The notes below the pieces were generated by a model, which was given only the letters and a program-made list of their open reading frames with translations, did no database searches and was not told the origin of the DNA. Below, in pieces: positions 37,497 to 46,749 of a stretch of DNA of 64,000 nt; position 1 is the stretch's first letter; each line of letters starts with the position of its first letter. Position numbers and translations under genes: made by a program. Source of the stretch: an uncultured Lachnospira sp. GTDB taxonomy: Bacteria > Bacillota > Clostridia > Lachnospirales > Lachnospiraceae. The stretch is from contig CAJUTV010000008.1 in assembly GCA_910589305.1 (NCBI GenBank), forward strand, positions 62,001-126,000. The letters are read 5' to 3'.

Positions 37497-38258
37497 TTAT
37501 ACTTCTTCATCTACCTTATCTGGCTTTACAGTAGACACAGACTGATAATAGGAACCTTTATTGTTATATGTGCTTCCGCTCTGTGCTGCATAGCCAGAAA
37601 TTGTTGAAGCCTTTTGTGACACTCTGTTTGCAACCGAATTATATCCTGTAAACAAACTCTTTAAATCACTTATTTTTGCTTCTTTTAATTTATCTTTATC
37701 CAACGATAATTTATTATCTTTGCCAATTGAAATGCCGACTTTTGATAATAAATTTTGATTCTTTGACATTGAACCTGTCATAAAAAGAGTACTTCTAAGA
37801 ACAGACCTTGAATCTGCATCACCAGCTTCTTTAATAACATCATTATAGCTGTCCACAAAGTTCTGTACAGCCTTTGTGATTGCATCCCAATCATAGTCTT
37901 CAGTTTCTATAGATTCTTTTGTCTCTTCGTCGGTCTTTTTGATTTTCTTCTTTTCCCACAAAGATTTGTCATTTAATGCATCAGCAGCTTTCTTTAATGT
38001 ATCAGCACTATCTTTAATCATTTTTGACTTTTTATCTTCACTGACTTTCTTTGAATCAGAAGATGTTTTGTCTGTATCCTGCTTATTGTAATAAGCTTTC
38101 AATAACTTTTTATAGCTTCCATTTTTTATCGTGGCATAATCGCCAAGACTAAAGCTGTTTGTTGTTGTTCCGCCCTGCATACCTGAAAACAGAGAAGAAT
38201 AATCCTGATTTGTATTATATTGACTTGTATAATCACTAAAATTATTAATTGTTGACAT
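37497..38258 (-). CDS. short FliD-like protein
   Basis: 253 residues, about half the length of a flagellar cap FliD. N-terminus rich in Ser/Asn/Thr/Tyr, middle Lys-rich. The C-terminal part reads AVQNFVDSYNDVIKEAGDAD, then SVLRSTLFMTGSMSKNQNLL, SKVGISIGKDNKLSLDKDKL and SVANRVSQKASTISGYAAQS, the arrangement of the FliD C-terminus ('YN...', 'LLSKVGI', 'LSLDKDKL'). The N-terminal FliD domain and a signal sequence are missing. Secretion through a flagellar-type apparatus is a possibility, not shown. AAAGGAGG precedes the ATG. Confidence 0.75.
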   Translation of the reverse strand: MSTINNFSDYTSQYNTNQDYSSLFSGMQGGTTTNSFSLGDYATIKNGSYKKLLKAYYNKQDTDKTSSDSKKVSEDKKSKMIKDSADTLKKAADALNDKSLWEKKKIKKTDEETKESIETEDYDWDAITKAVQNFVDSYNDVIKEAGDADSRSVLRSTLFMTGSMSKNQNLLSKVGISIGKDNKLSLDKDKLKEAKISDLKSLFTGYNSVANRVSQKASTISGYAAQSGSTYNNKGSYYQSVSTVKPDKVDEEV

Positions 38259-38290
38259 ATAAATTCCTCCTTTATTTAAATGAACATTTC

Positions 38291-39091
38291 TTATACGATA
38301 ATATTAATGCCGCCATCATTGACTTTATTATTAAGATTATTGCTGCTTCCTGTGGATGTTAAGGTAACAGAAGCATCCTTTTCCTTAAAGATAACCGATG
38401 TATTGCTTGTAAAAGCATTGCTTGTATTGTCTGATTTATCCACATTTTTATTTGGATTATTCAGCTTATCTTTTCTTGCTTCTTTAAGAGTTTCCTTTCT
38501 TGCATCTTTAACAGAATCATGAGCACCCTTTAATTCTTTCATCTGGCTTTTTGTTGCATTTAAGGCTCTCTGTTCAATATCTGCTAATTCTTGCTCTTTT
38601 TTATCAACCGATACGCCGCGTCCTGAATCTTGTTTGATTTCACCTCGTATTACATTGGCTATTCGCTCTAATGATGCAGAAACACTGCCTTGTACATCCG
38701 ACATTTTCATGGAAGCATCGGCTGAAATCATCGCTTTCATATTCGCATCCGATAGTCCTGCATTGGTTTGAGCTTGCTGTGCAGATGCAGCACTATTTGT
38801 TGATTCGCCGCCTAGCATATCGTTCATGGAAGCTTCTTCTTTTTGCTTTTCTTTACGCTGTTCAATTTCATGCTGACGAAGCTGTCTGTTTAAATCAGCA
38901 ATTTGCTGATTAATTTCTTGTCTTTTCTTCATCTTCGCTTCCATTGTCATGTCTTGGTTTTCAGACAGCTTTTTTAATTCTTGCTGTTTTGCTAGTATTT
39001 GACTTTGAAGATTTTTGGTTGTAGCATCTGCACTTTGCGACATCCCTGTCTTCATGTTCGCTACATCGTTGTTTACGTTTTGTACTCGCAT
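38291..39091 (-). CDS. FlxA-like coiled-coil protein
   Basis: 266 residues. LQSQILAKQQELKKLSEN and KKRQEINQQIADLNRQLRQH form the coiled coil of the FlxA-like family. The middle is Ala/Met-rich (DANMKAMISADASMKMSD), the tail Thr/Ser/Asn-rich (TSNTSVIFKEKDASVTL). FlxA is regulated by the flagellar sigma factor in E. coli. First gene of the four-gene operon. AAAGGAG before the ATG. A candidate sigma-28-like box lies upstream. Confidence 0.75.
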   Translation of the reverse strand: MRVQNVNNDVANMKTGMSQSADATTKNLQSQILAKQQELKKLSENQDMTMEAKMKKRQEINQQIADLNRQLRQHEIEQRKEKQKEEASMNDMLGGESTNSAASAQQAQTNAGLSDANMKAMISADASMKMSDVQGSVSASLERIANVIRGEIKQDSGRGVSVDKKEQELADIEQRALNATKSQMKELKGAHDSVKDARKETLKEARKDKLNNPNKNVDKSDNTSNAFTSNTSVIFKEKDASVTLTSTGSSNNLNNKVNDGGINIIV

Positions 39092-39267
39092 AACACTCCT
39101 TTCCTGTCATAAACGCAAATAAAACTGAAAATATTAAAAATGTACAATCTATATTTACGCTTAAACAATTCAACCTCCTTGTTTATTTGTTTATATAAGG
39201 GTCATTATATGAACCTTTTTTATGGAAATTCTAAATGAATTTCTATTAACGTCAAAACGGATACCAA

Positions 39268-39293
39268 TTATCCGCCTACCACTTGCCTATATA
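39268..39293 (-). promoter_or_regulatory. possible sigma-28-like promoter of the flagellin-like cluster
   Basis: Minus strand: TATA (39290-39293), 14-base spacer, GCGGATAA (39268-39275). The motile-sigma consensus is about TAAA, 14-16 bases, GCCGATAA, so 3 of 4 and 7 of 8 match. It lies about 175 bases upstream of the FlxA-like start. Weak evidence, by eye only. Confidence 0.3.
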
Positions 39294-39349
39294 CTTACAA
39301 TATCTTCCATATCTTAAAAAAGATACCCCTCTCTGCCTTAATAAACAAG

Positions 39350-40636
39350 TTATAGTATATATTTTAAAAATATATTTAATATATCATTTTCAATACAATC
39401 CAATGCCAAATATGTGATATCTGAAAAATCCTTTGTGGAAACTCTTGCGGTATTGCCGCCGCCTCCGCTTCCTGGCACTTTCATAATACCATCAAAATAG
39501 ATATACACATAATCCTCTGTAATGTTTTTATCTGCTAAAGTCTGTTTAAATATAGTATCATCTATAAAAAGCCTTCCATCTTTTATCTTCACACCCGAAA
39601 CACCATTTTCCAACTCTGAAATATATTCTAATTGTTCATTAAACAATGAAGCATCGGTGAATTTGGTATAACGAGGATATGATGTCGCTGTTATAGTAAT
39701 AACAAGCCCTATAAATACACTGAAAAAGATAATAAAATATTTTTTGTAATAATTTTTTTGATGAATCGAAAGACCGCCTATTCTTGTCTTTAAAACTTGA
39801 TAATCATTTCTGTTTACAAAAGTTGCAATCCCTTGAGAATGAACGGCTTTTAAAATAAGAACCATATCTAAAAGCAACTTTCCATACTCTGCTTTTGGCA
39901 GATGTGTATAAAAAATACTTTTTTCGTCACAGACCATCTCCATATCTTCATGCAATTGTTTTTCAACAAAATAAATCAATGGATTTATCCACCAATAAAT
40001 TTTTATAAAAGAAAAAATATATTTCCAAAAAATATGCCCTGATTTTATATGTATCAACTCATGGCACAATACAATCTTTTGCTTTTCTTTATCCCATGAA
40101 TTTACAATAATATTTGGCAATACGATGAACGGGTGGAATAAACCGCCTGAAAACGGACTTATATTTTCATTTATAATATAGACTTGAACACGGTTTAAAT
40201 AATGACGGCTAAAACAGTTATTTGTAAAGACTACATGGTTAATACAATCTTGAATAAAAGGGTTATTTTTCCAATGTGGTAAAGCGTATACATTCTTTTT
40301 CATTTTATGGTCTAAATAGATAAAATGTACCAACAATATGAAAGCAACACTAAAATATATGTACCCCAATAACGGCGTTAATAAGAAATTTAAAAAGGAC
40401 GAATAATAGCTTATTCCTCTTATAAAAAATACTTTATTCATCCCCATTAAAACAGCGGGGACTAAAAGAAGCATAGCATAATAATTTATGGTAGGATTTT
40501 TCTTTTTATTAAAAAATCTTATAAAATAGATAAAAAAGAATAAAAACCAGCCAGCCGTTATTGTTTTTACACATTTTATCAAACAATATTGCGCTGCAAA
40601 ATCCATATAGCTTTTCATTGCAAACCAATTAATCAT
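39350..40636 (-). CDS. BlaR1/MecR1-like M56 metalloprotease
   Basis: 428 residues. Four or five membrane segments, then CHELIHIKSGHIFWKY, the HELIH zinc site of M56 proteases, with the downstream ligand-bearing LHEDMEMVCDEKSIFY. After a further membrane segment an extracytoplasmic tail of about 110 residues ends the protein; it lacks the penicillin-binding domain of BlaR1. It lies 48 bases downstream of a BlaI-like repressor, and members of such pairs cleave the repressor on a signal. ATG with GAGG 6 bases upstream chosen. Confidence 0.9.
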   Translation of the reverse strand: MINWFAMKSYMDFAAQYCLIKCVKTITAGWFLFFFIYFIRFFNKKKNPTINYYAMLLLVPAVLMGMNKVFFIRGISYYSSFLNFLLTPLLGYIYFSVAFILLVHFIYLDHKMKKNVYALPHWKNNPFIQDCINHVVFTNNCFSRHYLNRVQVYIINENISPFSGGLFHPFIVLPNIIVNSWDKEKQKIVLCHELIHIKSGHIFWKYIFSFIKIYWWINPLIYFVEKQLHEDMEMVCDEKSIFYTHLPKAEYGKLLLDMVLILKAVHSQGIATFVNRNDYQVLKTRIGGLSIHQKNYYKKYFIIFFSVFIGLVITITATSYPRYTKFTDASLFNEQLEYISELENGVSGVKIKDGRLFIDDTIFKQTLADKNITEDYVYIYFDGIMKVPGSGGGGNTARVSTKDFSDITYLALDCIENDILNIFLKYIL

Positions 40637-40683
40637 ATAAAACCTCATGCCAAGATGCTGCTTTGTAACAATACCAAATTATA

Positions 40684-41073
40684 TTATTTTTCTTTTTCAA
40701 GCTGTTCAATCAATTTGTGAAGCGTCTTTATCTGTTCTTCTGAAATGTTAGCCGATTGTAAAAAGCTAGCCACTGCAAGAGAAGCATTGCCCCCAAAATA
40801 GTTGTTTACAAAACGTTCACTTTTCAGTTCAAGACATTCCTTTTTGCTTTTCATAGCCATATAATGATATACTCTTGCATCTTTTGAATCAACTGTGTAA
40901 CTTAATATACCTTTTGCAACAAGTCGGTTAATCATAACACGTATTGTCTTACTGCTTACATCAAGTTTTCCTTTTAATGTATGGATGATTTCAGATGCAG
41001 TCATGCTTTCCTCACAATCCCATACAACTTCCATAATTGCCCATTCATTTTCGCTTGGTGTAATCTCGTTCAT
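40684..41073 (-). CDS. BlaI/MecI/CopY-family repressor
   Basis: 129 residues. ITPSENEWAIMEVVWDCEES, then MTASEIIHTLKGKLDVSSKT, VRVMINRLVAKGILSY and RVYHYMA mark the winged helix of the family; a dimerisation helix follows. First gene of the repressor-protease pair. GGAG lies 4 bases before the ATG. Its promoter overlaps a long palindrome and a TTTAC/GTAAA site, consistent with autoregulation. Confidence 0.93.
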   Translation of the reverse strand: MNEITPSENEWAIMEVVWDCEESMTASEIIHTLKGKLDVSSKTIRVMINRLVAKGILSYTVDSKDARVYHYMAMKSKKECLELKSERFVNNYFGGNASLAVASFLQSANISEEQIKTLHKLIEQLEKEK

Positions 41074-41121
41074 ACCGCTCCATTTCTAGAAGTTACTTTT
41101 AATATCGTCTATATTTGCAAA

Positions 41122-41195
41122 AAAATAATAACAATAAATAATAATTTAATATTATTTATCATTATTATTTTACCAGATTAATTTACGCTTGTAAA
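41122..41195 (-). promoter_or_regulatory. promoter and candidate operator of the BlaI/BlaR1-like pair
   Basis: Minus strand: -35 TTTACA (41190-41195), 17-base spacer, extended -10 TGGTAAAAT (core 41167-41172). The -35 lies in the palindrome TTTAC-N4-GTAAA (41182-41195). A second, ~20-bp imperfect inverted repeat of A and T (about 41122-41170) covers the start point. Either could bind the repressor. Confidence 0.6.
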
Positions 41196-41336
41196 TAAGT
41201 TTGCTGACAAATATTGTAAAAATATTTAAAAATCTATTGTTTTTTTTGATATCTATTATATATTTCCTTTTGCAAACTCTGTAAAATGTCTTCTCTCATA
41301 TTTATTACCTATTCTGAAATATAACATAAATACACA

Positions 41337-42707
41337 CTATTTTAAAAATTTATCATAAATGCCAAAAATAAATATAAATAGAATAATGACAGGCAATACA
41401 TATTTTATATAGCCTTTCATCCAATTCTTTATTTTTATGCCATTTCCTGTATTGGCTTCCTGTTTAAAGTTTTCCCAGCCCCAGCCATATCTTGTAACAC
41501 AAAACAACAGATAAACCAGAGAACCAAGCGGTAAAAATAAATTGCTAACTAAAAAGTCCTCAAAATCCAAAACCGTTCCGCCAAATATTTTAAATCCATC
41601 CCAGCTTAAAATATTATAGCCCAACACACATGGAAGCGATAAAATAATAATCAATACAAAATTAACAATTCCTGATTTCTTTCTGCTGCAATTGGTCAAT
41701 TCCATACCACAGCATATAATATTTTCAAACACTGCAAAAACAGTGGACAATGCCGCAAAAGACATAAATAAGAAAAATAAACTTCCCCACAAACGTCCTA
41801 ATGGCATACTGGCAAAAATATTGGGCAATGTGATAAATATCAGACTTGGACCTGCAGTCTGGTCAACATGATACGTGAAACAAGCAGGAAAAATAATCAA
41901 CCCTGCGGTAATTGCCACAAATGTATCCAGTAAGACAACACGAACAGACTCTCCTAGTAAGGTATGTTTTTTATCAATATAACTTCCAAAAATCGCCATT
42001 GCACCAATGCCTAGACTTAGTGTAAAAAAGGCTTGATTCATCGCATTGGTCAATGTCGTTACAATGCCGACTTCTTTCATACGTTCAAAATCTGGCAGCA
42101 GATAAAATTGCAAACCTTCTTTTGCTCCTGACATAAAAAAACTGTTTCCTGCCAAAATTACCATAATCAATAGAAGCGCAATCATCATGATTTTTGTAAT
42201 ACGCTCTAAACTGTTTTGCAGTCCTCTTGTACACACGACAATCCCCATCAATACAACAAGAATCATCCAAAAAATCATAATTTCAGGCTGTGCAAGCATA
42301 TCTGAAAACGTAGCCGCAATTGCTTGTGAATCAGCTCCATCCAGCTTGCCTGCTGCTGTCAAATAAAAATAGTGCAGCATCCAACCAGCAACCGTTGTGT
42401 AAAACATCATTAATAAATAGCACCCTATCAGCGTAAAATATCCATGAACATGCCATTTTGTTCCCTTTTTTTCCAATACCTGATACGCCTTTATAGGACT
42501 TTTTTTACTGGCTCTTCCAACTGCAAATTCCATACACATAACAGGCAAACCTAAAATGGCTAAAAATATAAAATAGAATAAGACAAAGGCACCGCCGCCA
42601 CTTTGTCCAGCTATATAAGGAAATTTCCACACATTTCCAATACCAATAGCACAACCTGCTGATAAAAGGATAAATCCCAATCTTGTTTTTAATTTTTCTC
42701 TCTCCAT
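41337..42707 (-). CDS. sodium-dependent SNF-family transporter
   Basis: 456 residues, about 11-12 hydrophobic segments. The start KLKTRLGFILLSAGCAIGIG, then NVWKFPYIAGQSGGGAFVL and GLPVMCMEFAVGRASKKSP are the neurotransmitter:sodium symporter signature. Substrates are usually amino acids; not determinable here. It follows niaR by about 140 bases on the same strand and might be read through from the NAD operon, though a functional link is not obvious. Confidence 0.93.
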   Translation of the reverse strand: MEREKLKTRLGFILLSAGCAIGIGNVWKFPYIAGQSGGGAFVLFYFIFLAILGLPVMCMEFAVGRASKKSPIKAYQVLEKKGTKWHVHGYFTLIGCYLLMMFYTTVAGWMLHYFYLTAAGKLDGADSQAIAATFSDMLAQPEIMIFWMILVVLMGIVVCTRGLQNSLERITKIMMIALLLIMVILAGNSFFMSGAKEGLQFYLLPDFERMKEVGIVTTLTNAMNQAFFTLSLGIGAMAIFGSYIDKKHTLLGESVRVVLLDTFVAITAGLIIFPACFTYHVDQTAGPSLIFITLPNIFASMPLGRLWGSLFFLFMSFAALSTVFAVFENIICCGMELTNCSRKKSGIVNFVLIIILSLPCVLGYNILSWDGFKIFGGTVLDFEDFLVSNLFLPLGSLVYLLFCVTRYGWGWENFKQEANTGNGIKIKNWMKGYIKYVLPVIILFIFIFGIYDKFLK

Positions 42708-42820
42708 AAAAATAATTATGCCTTTCCATAACCCACAAATTTAATAAACCATTTTCTAGTCTATTCACACTACTTTTACATCAATTCCTTTTTCATCATC
42801 TTATAAATGGTCTATTATTT

Positions 42821-42865
42821 TATTCATTTGAATTTTATTCATTTGAATTTTATTCATTTGACCAA
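42821..42865. repeat. three tandem copies of a 15-bp unit at the niaR stop
   Basis: The unit TATTCATTTGAATTT occurs three times with period 15; the last copy diverges after TATTCATTTGA. One copy encodes the final residues SNE of NiaR and the stop; the other two lie in the 3' untranslated region. Because 15 is a multiple of three, this looks like duplication of the gene's end. Confidence 0.75.
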
Positions 42866-43395
42866 AAATCAACAGGTTCATATTCCTGCAATTTTGCCAA
42901 AAATCCCAACTGATATAAACTGTCCTGAATCAGATTTAGCGTTTTTTCATCATCTGCTGCCACTGTATGATAGTGATACCCTGATGTAACATTTTTTAAA
43001 AGACTGGACTTTCCACTTTTAATCTCATCTAAATATTCTTTAATATCACGCCTTGAATGAATATTCATATCGGCTTTTATCACACCATAAACTTTATGAT
43101 AGACAAAAACATCTTTTACCCAGCCGCCAAAATCAATAATCGTCTCAAGTTCTGTTTCCACCTCAGAATCTGTGTGTATTACCTTAAAAACTCGGGTAAC
43201 CTCTTGCTTATTATCTATTATATAACCTTTATTGGTTGAATATATATGAATATCTTTTGCTCGGATTAAAGCAATATCTTGAACAATAACTTGTCTGCTA
43301 ACCTGAAAGCGTCTGGCAAGATTGATTCCTGATATTGGCATATCACTTGATTTTAAAATATTGATTATCTTTTCTCTTCGCTCTTCTCCATTCAC
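42850..43395 (-). CDS. niaR: NiaR/YrxA-type repressor of NAD synthesis
   Basis: 181 residues. Helix-turn-helix with ISGINLARRFQVSRQVIVQDI, cited as GINLARRFQVSRQVIVQ, then a 3H domain showing VYHKVYGVIKADMNIHSRR, read as YHKVYG and NIHSRR, and TSGYHYHTV, the conserved histidines that bind nicotinic acid or metal. Start is GTG, with GAGGGG upstream. It is the fourth gene after nadA-nadB-nadC and probably represses its own operon. Confidence 0.93.
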   Translation of the reverse strand: MNGEERREKIINILKSSDMPISGINLARRFQVSRQVIVQDIALIRAKDIHIYSTNKGYIIDNKQEVTRVFKVIHTDSEVETELETIIDFGGWVKDVFVYHKVYGVIKADMNIHSRRDIKEYLDEIKSGKSSLLKNVTSGYHYHTVAADDEKTLNLIQDSLYQLGFLAKLQEYEPVDFWSNE

Positions 43396-43416
43396 TTTTT
43401 ACCACCCCTCTGCAAA

Positions 43417-44274
43417 TCAACTTATTGGATGAAGGTTTTTCAATGAAATATCCATTATTGGAGCGGAATGTGTAAGCGCTCCGCTTGAAACAAAGTCTAC
43501 CGAAAGATTGGATAACTTTGCAATGTTTTCCTTTGTCACATTGCCTGAAACTTCAACCTGTGCACGTCCATCAATAATGTCAATCGCCTCTTTCATCATA
43601 TCATGGGACATATTGTCCAGCATAATAATATCTGCCCCTGCTTCGACTGCTTCCTTTACCATATCAAGCGTTTCTACTTCCACCTCTATCTTTCTTACAA
43701 AAGATGCATACGCCTTTGCCATAGCAACCGCTTCTTTAACACCGCCAGCAGCACCAATATGATTATCTTTTAACAACACACCATCTGTTAAATTATATCG
43801 GTGATTGTTGCCCCCGCCAACCTTTACTGCATATTTTTCAAATATCCTATTATTAGGTGTTGTCTTTCTTGTGTCAAGCAATTGAATCGCTGTGCCTTCA
43901 AGCAACTGTACAATCGAATTGGTATATGTTGCAATTCCACTCATTCGCTGAAGATAATTAAGTGCTGTTCGCTCTCCGCATAAAAGAACACGAATATCTC
44001 CTGTAACCTTTGCTAAAAGCATACCTTTTGTCACCTTATCACCATCGTTTACAAACAGCTGTGTTGTTGTATTTTCATCTAGCAATTCAAATACTCTTGA
44101 AAATACTTGCAAGCCACAAATAACACCATCCTGCTTGCATATCAAATCCACTTCACCAAGCTGAAATTTTGGCATCACGCTATTTGTACTAACGTCCTCA
44201 CTCGTTATATCTTCTTTTAATGCACCAAGAATATATGGGTCTACATTTAATTTTAAAGTTACTTTATCAAACAT
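43417..44274 (-). CDS. nadC: nicotinate-nucleotide pyrophosphorylase (quinolinate phosphoribosyltransferase)
   Basis: 285 residues. LCGERTALNYLQRMSGIAT, LDTRKTTPNNRIFEKYAV, GGGNNHRYNL and VLLKDNHI carry phosphate, PRPP and quinolinate binding residues. It makes nicotinic acid mononucleotide from quinolinate. The ATG chosen has GAGG 6 bases upstream. A leader with the shared hairpin lies between nadB and nadC, suggesting individual control inside the operon. Confidence 0.96.
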   Translation of the reverse strand: MFDKVTLKLNVDPYILGALKEDITSEDVSTNSVMPKFQLGEVDLICKQDGVICGLQVFSRVFELLDENTTTQLFVNDGDKVTKGMLLAKVTGDIRVLLCGERTALNYLQRMSGIATYTNSIVQLLEGTAIQLLDTRKTTPNNRIFEKYAVKVGGGNNHRYNLTDGVLLKDNHIGAAGGVKEAVAMAKAYASFVRKIEVEVETLDMVKEAVEAGADIIMLDNMSHDMMKEAIDIIDGRAQVEVSGNVTKENIAKLSNLSVDFVSSGALTHSAPIMDISLKNLHPIS

Positions 44275-44358
44275 TTTAATCCTCATTTCTGCGCCGCTTT
44301 TTGTTCAAGAATCTCTCCATTAAAAATTTTTTAGTAACGCTGTGTCAAGCAACGCAAA
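44275..44358 (-). promoter_or_regulatory. nadC leader: hairpin plus pre-Shine-Dalgarno complement
   Basis: Minus strand: imperfect stem AACGC..TGCGTC/GACACAGCGTT, 12-nt loop TTTGCGTTGCTT, identical to the pepD loop. Forty bases on, AAGCGGCGCA directly before GAAATGAGG pairs with TGCGTTGCTT through ten positions with two G-U pairs. The pre-SD has changed from the pepD form (A to G) but pairing is retained. Confidence 0.55.
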
Positions 44359-44460
44359 GACGCAACGCGTTTGTTCAATTTTATTTAACCTGTCACATCT
44401 ATTGTGAAAGATTCCTATATCACAATAGATTATCAAACAACTTATTTCGTTCCATATTAT

Positions 44461-45792
44461 TTATGTATCGTTTAATTTTTCTTTTACTACTTCTTTATAA
44501 GAACGCTGTAATGCTTCAAGGTCTTTATATGGTTCAAGACACCAATCCCTTATAAGGATATCTGCATTTTTATTATCCAATCCATTTTTTTGTGTATTTA
44601 GTGTCTGGACATTTAATATATCATCTGTCATTTTATCTTGGGCTATATCTAATGCAGCACGTTTTGCAAACACAAGACTTTCTAGCAGTGAATTACTGGC
44701 AAGACGGTTGCGTCCGTGTACTCCGTTACAGGCAGTCTCCCCAATGGCATATAAATTTTCCATGCTCGTTTTACTCTCATAATTTACTTTAATTCCACCC
44801 ATAAAATAATGTTGTGCAGGAACAACTGGTATACATTCCTTAAACACATCGTAACCATGCTCTTTACAATGTTGCACAATATTAGGAAAATGCGACATTA
44901 ATTCTTCTTTTTTAATTGGTCTTAAATCTTCCCATACAAAATTGGTTCCATCTTTTTCCATCTGCTTTTTAATTTCATTTGTAAGCAAATCTCTTGGCAG
45001 CAATTCATTGACAAAACGATTGCCATGTTTATCATACAACTTCGCACCTTCGCCGCGCACAGACTCTGATATCAAAAAACTTCGGTCTGTTGCCCCTTCT
45101 AAATAAAGCGTGGTAGGGTGTATTTGAACATAATTAATATCTTTTAATAAAATACTATGATTAATTGCTATTGCAATCGCATCGCCTGTAAGATGCCTAA
45201 AATTTGTAGAATGCCTATAAACGCCTCCAACACCTCCTGTGGCAAGAACCAACTTTTGTGTTTGTACTTTCTTCAAACTGCCGTCTTTTAATTTTAAGAC
45301 AGCACCATAACAAACATTATCTTTACTGATAATATCAATTAATGTTGTATACTCCATAATTGTTACATTGCTTAATTGTTTTACTTTTTCAAGCAAATGA
45401 CTTGTAATTTCCTTACCTGTGACATCTTTATGAAAAATAATTCTGTTAGCACTATGTGCACCCTCTCTTGTATATGCAAGGCTTCCGTCGGATTCTCTTT
45501 GAAAATCTGCTCCCAATGATATAAGGTCATCTACAACATCTCTTGAAGAACGAATCATAATTTCAACTGATTTTTTGTCATTTTCATAATGACCAGCTTT
45601 TAATGTATCTTCAAAATACGAATCATAATCCTCCTCATTGGTAAGCATACACATTCCTCCCTGTGCTAGAAAGGAATCACTGCTTTCCATATCTGATTTT
45701 GTAATTATTACAATTTGTTTATCTTTGGGAAGATGAAGCGCACAATACAAACCTGAACACCCACAGCCTACTATCAATATATCCGTTTTCAT
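44461..45792 (-). CDS. nadB: L-aspartate oxidase
   Basis: 443 residues. ILIVGCGCSGLYCALHL (FAD site), FLAQGGMCM, ARDVV-like helix, EGAHSANRIIFHKDVTG, RHLTGDAIAIA and HGRNRLASNSLLESLVF identify NadB. It oxidises aspartate to iminoaspartate for NadA. The ATG used has GAGG 6-7 bases upstream. The pre-SD AAAGCAGCGCAGAAATGAGG matches pepD's exactly up to the SD, but no hairpin of its own fits in the 51-base gap after nadA. Confidence 0.95.
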   Translation of the reverse strand: MKTDILIVGCGCSGLYCALHLPKDKQIVIITKSDMESSDSFLAQGGMCMLTNEEDYDSYFEDTLKAGHYENDKKSVEIMIRSSRDVVDDLISLGADFQRESDGSLAYTREGAHSANRIIFHKDVTGKEITSHLLEKVKQLSNVTIMEYTTLIDIISKDNVCYGAVLKLKDGSLKKVQTQKLVLATGGVGGVYRHSTNFRHLTGDAIAIAINHSILLKDINYVQIHPTTLYLEGATDRSFLISESVRGEGAKLYDKHGNRFVNELLPRDLLTNEIKKQMEKDGTNFVWEDLRPIKKEELMSHFPNIVQHCKEHGYDVFKECIPVVPAQHYFMGGIKVNYESKTSMENLYAIGETACNGVHGRNRLASNSLLESLVFAKRAALDIAQDKMTDDILNVQTLNTQKNGLDNKNADILIRDWCLEPYKDLEALQRSYKEVVKEKLNDT

Positions 45793-45843
45793 ATTTAGCC
45801 TCATTTCTGCGCTGCTTTTGCGCATTGTACATTTGTTGAAAAA

Positions 45844-46749
45844 CTACTTTGCAAGTTCAAGCATCCTTGTCAATGGTGCCATTGATTTTGCCGCAAGTTC
45901 CTTATCAACAAACACTTCATTGGTTTCATCTTTTAAAACCTTCAAAACTTTTTCTAACGTAATCTTTTTCATATTTTCACAAATTTGACCTTCTTTTACT
46001 GTATACAACTTTTTATCTGGTGCAATCTTTTTAATTTCTGCAAATACACCGTCAACCGTTCCAATAAGAAACTCTTTTGACGAAGAATTTGCCACATAAT
46101 CAATAATCCCTGAAGTACTGCCTATGTAATCTGCATAAACGAGTACTTCCTCACTGCATTCTGGGTGTGCCGCAAATTTGGCATCAGGGTGACTTTCTTT
46201 TGCTTTTACAACCATATCTGCTGTAATTTCTACATGTCTTGGGCAGCAGCCATCATTTAAAATAATATTTTTGTCTGGAACCTGCTTTGCAACATAACTG
46301 CCAAGATTTTTGTCTGGTATAAAATAAATATTTTTATTGGGCAAGTTTTTTACAATTTTTACAGCATTTGAAGATGTAACACACACATCAGAAAATGTCT
46401 TTAATTCGGCTGTTGAATTGATATAACAGACCACTGCCACATCATCATATTCTTTTTTTACTCTTATTATTTCTTCTTTTGAAGCCATATGAGCCATAGG
46501 ACAATCGGCTGATGCATCAGGCATAAATACCCTTTTTGATGGATTTAAAATTTTCGCACTCTCCCCCATAAACTCAACTCCGCAAAATACAATAATATCA
46601 GCATTGGTTTTTGTTGCAATTTTGCTTAAATAAAATGAATCCCCCACATAATCGGCAATATTTTGCACGTCCTCATCAACGTAATAATGGGCAAGAATAA
46701 CGGCATTCTTTTCTTTTTTTAATGTTGCTATATCCTCTGTAATAGACAT
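45844..46749 (-). CDS. nadA: quinolinate synthase A
   Basis: 301 residues. ILAHYYVDEDVQNIADYVGD, then FCGVEFMGESAK, ADCPMAH, DGCCPRH and HPECSEEV contain the cysteines of the [4Fe-4S] cluster and substrate motifs. Converts iminoaspartate and DHAP to quinolinate. First gene of the operon. The start is the ATG with GAGG 6 bases upstream; the frame's open extension of 67 codons upstream is non-coding (it covers the promoter). Promoter and likely NiaR site are listed separately. Confidence 0.97.
   Translation of the reverse strand: MSITEDIATLKKEKNAVILAHYYVDEDVQNIADYVGDSFYLSKIATKTNADIIVFCGVEFMGESAKILNPSKRVFMPDASADCPMAHMASKEEIIRVKKEYDDVAVVCYINSTAELKTFSDVCVTSSNAVKIVKNLPNKNIYFIPDKNLGSYVAKQVPDKNIILNDGCCPRHVEITADMVVKAKESHPDAKFAAHPECSEEVLVYADYIGSTSGIIDYVANSSSKEFLIGTVDGVFAEIKKIAPDKKLYTVKEGQICENMKKITLEKVLKVLKDETNEVFVDKELAAKSMAPLTRMLELAK

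Noticed and set aside
38961..39173. A 70-codon frame after AAGGAGG upstream of the FlxA-like gene
   Set aside because: The Shine-Dalgarno abuts its TTG with no spacing and the frame overlaps the FlxA-like coding region; a 31-codon alternative also ends inside that gene. The coding look is weak.
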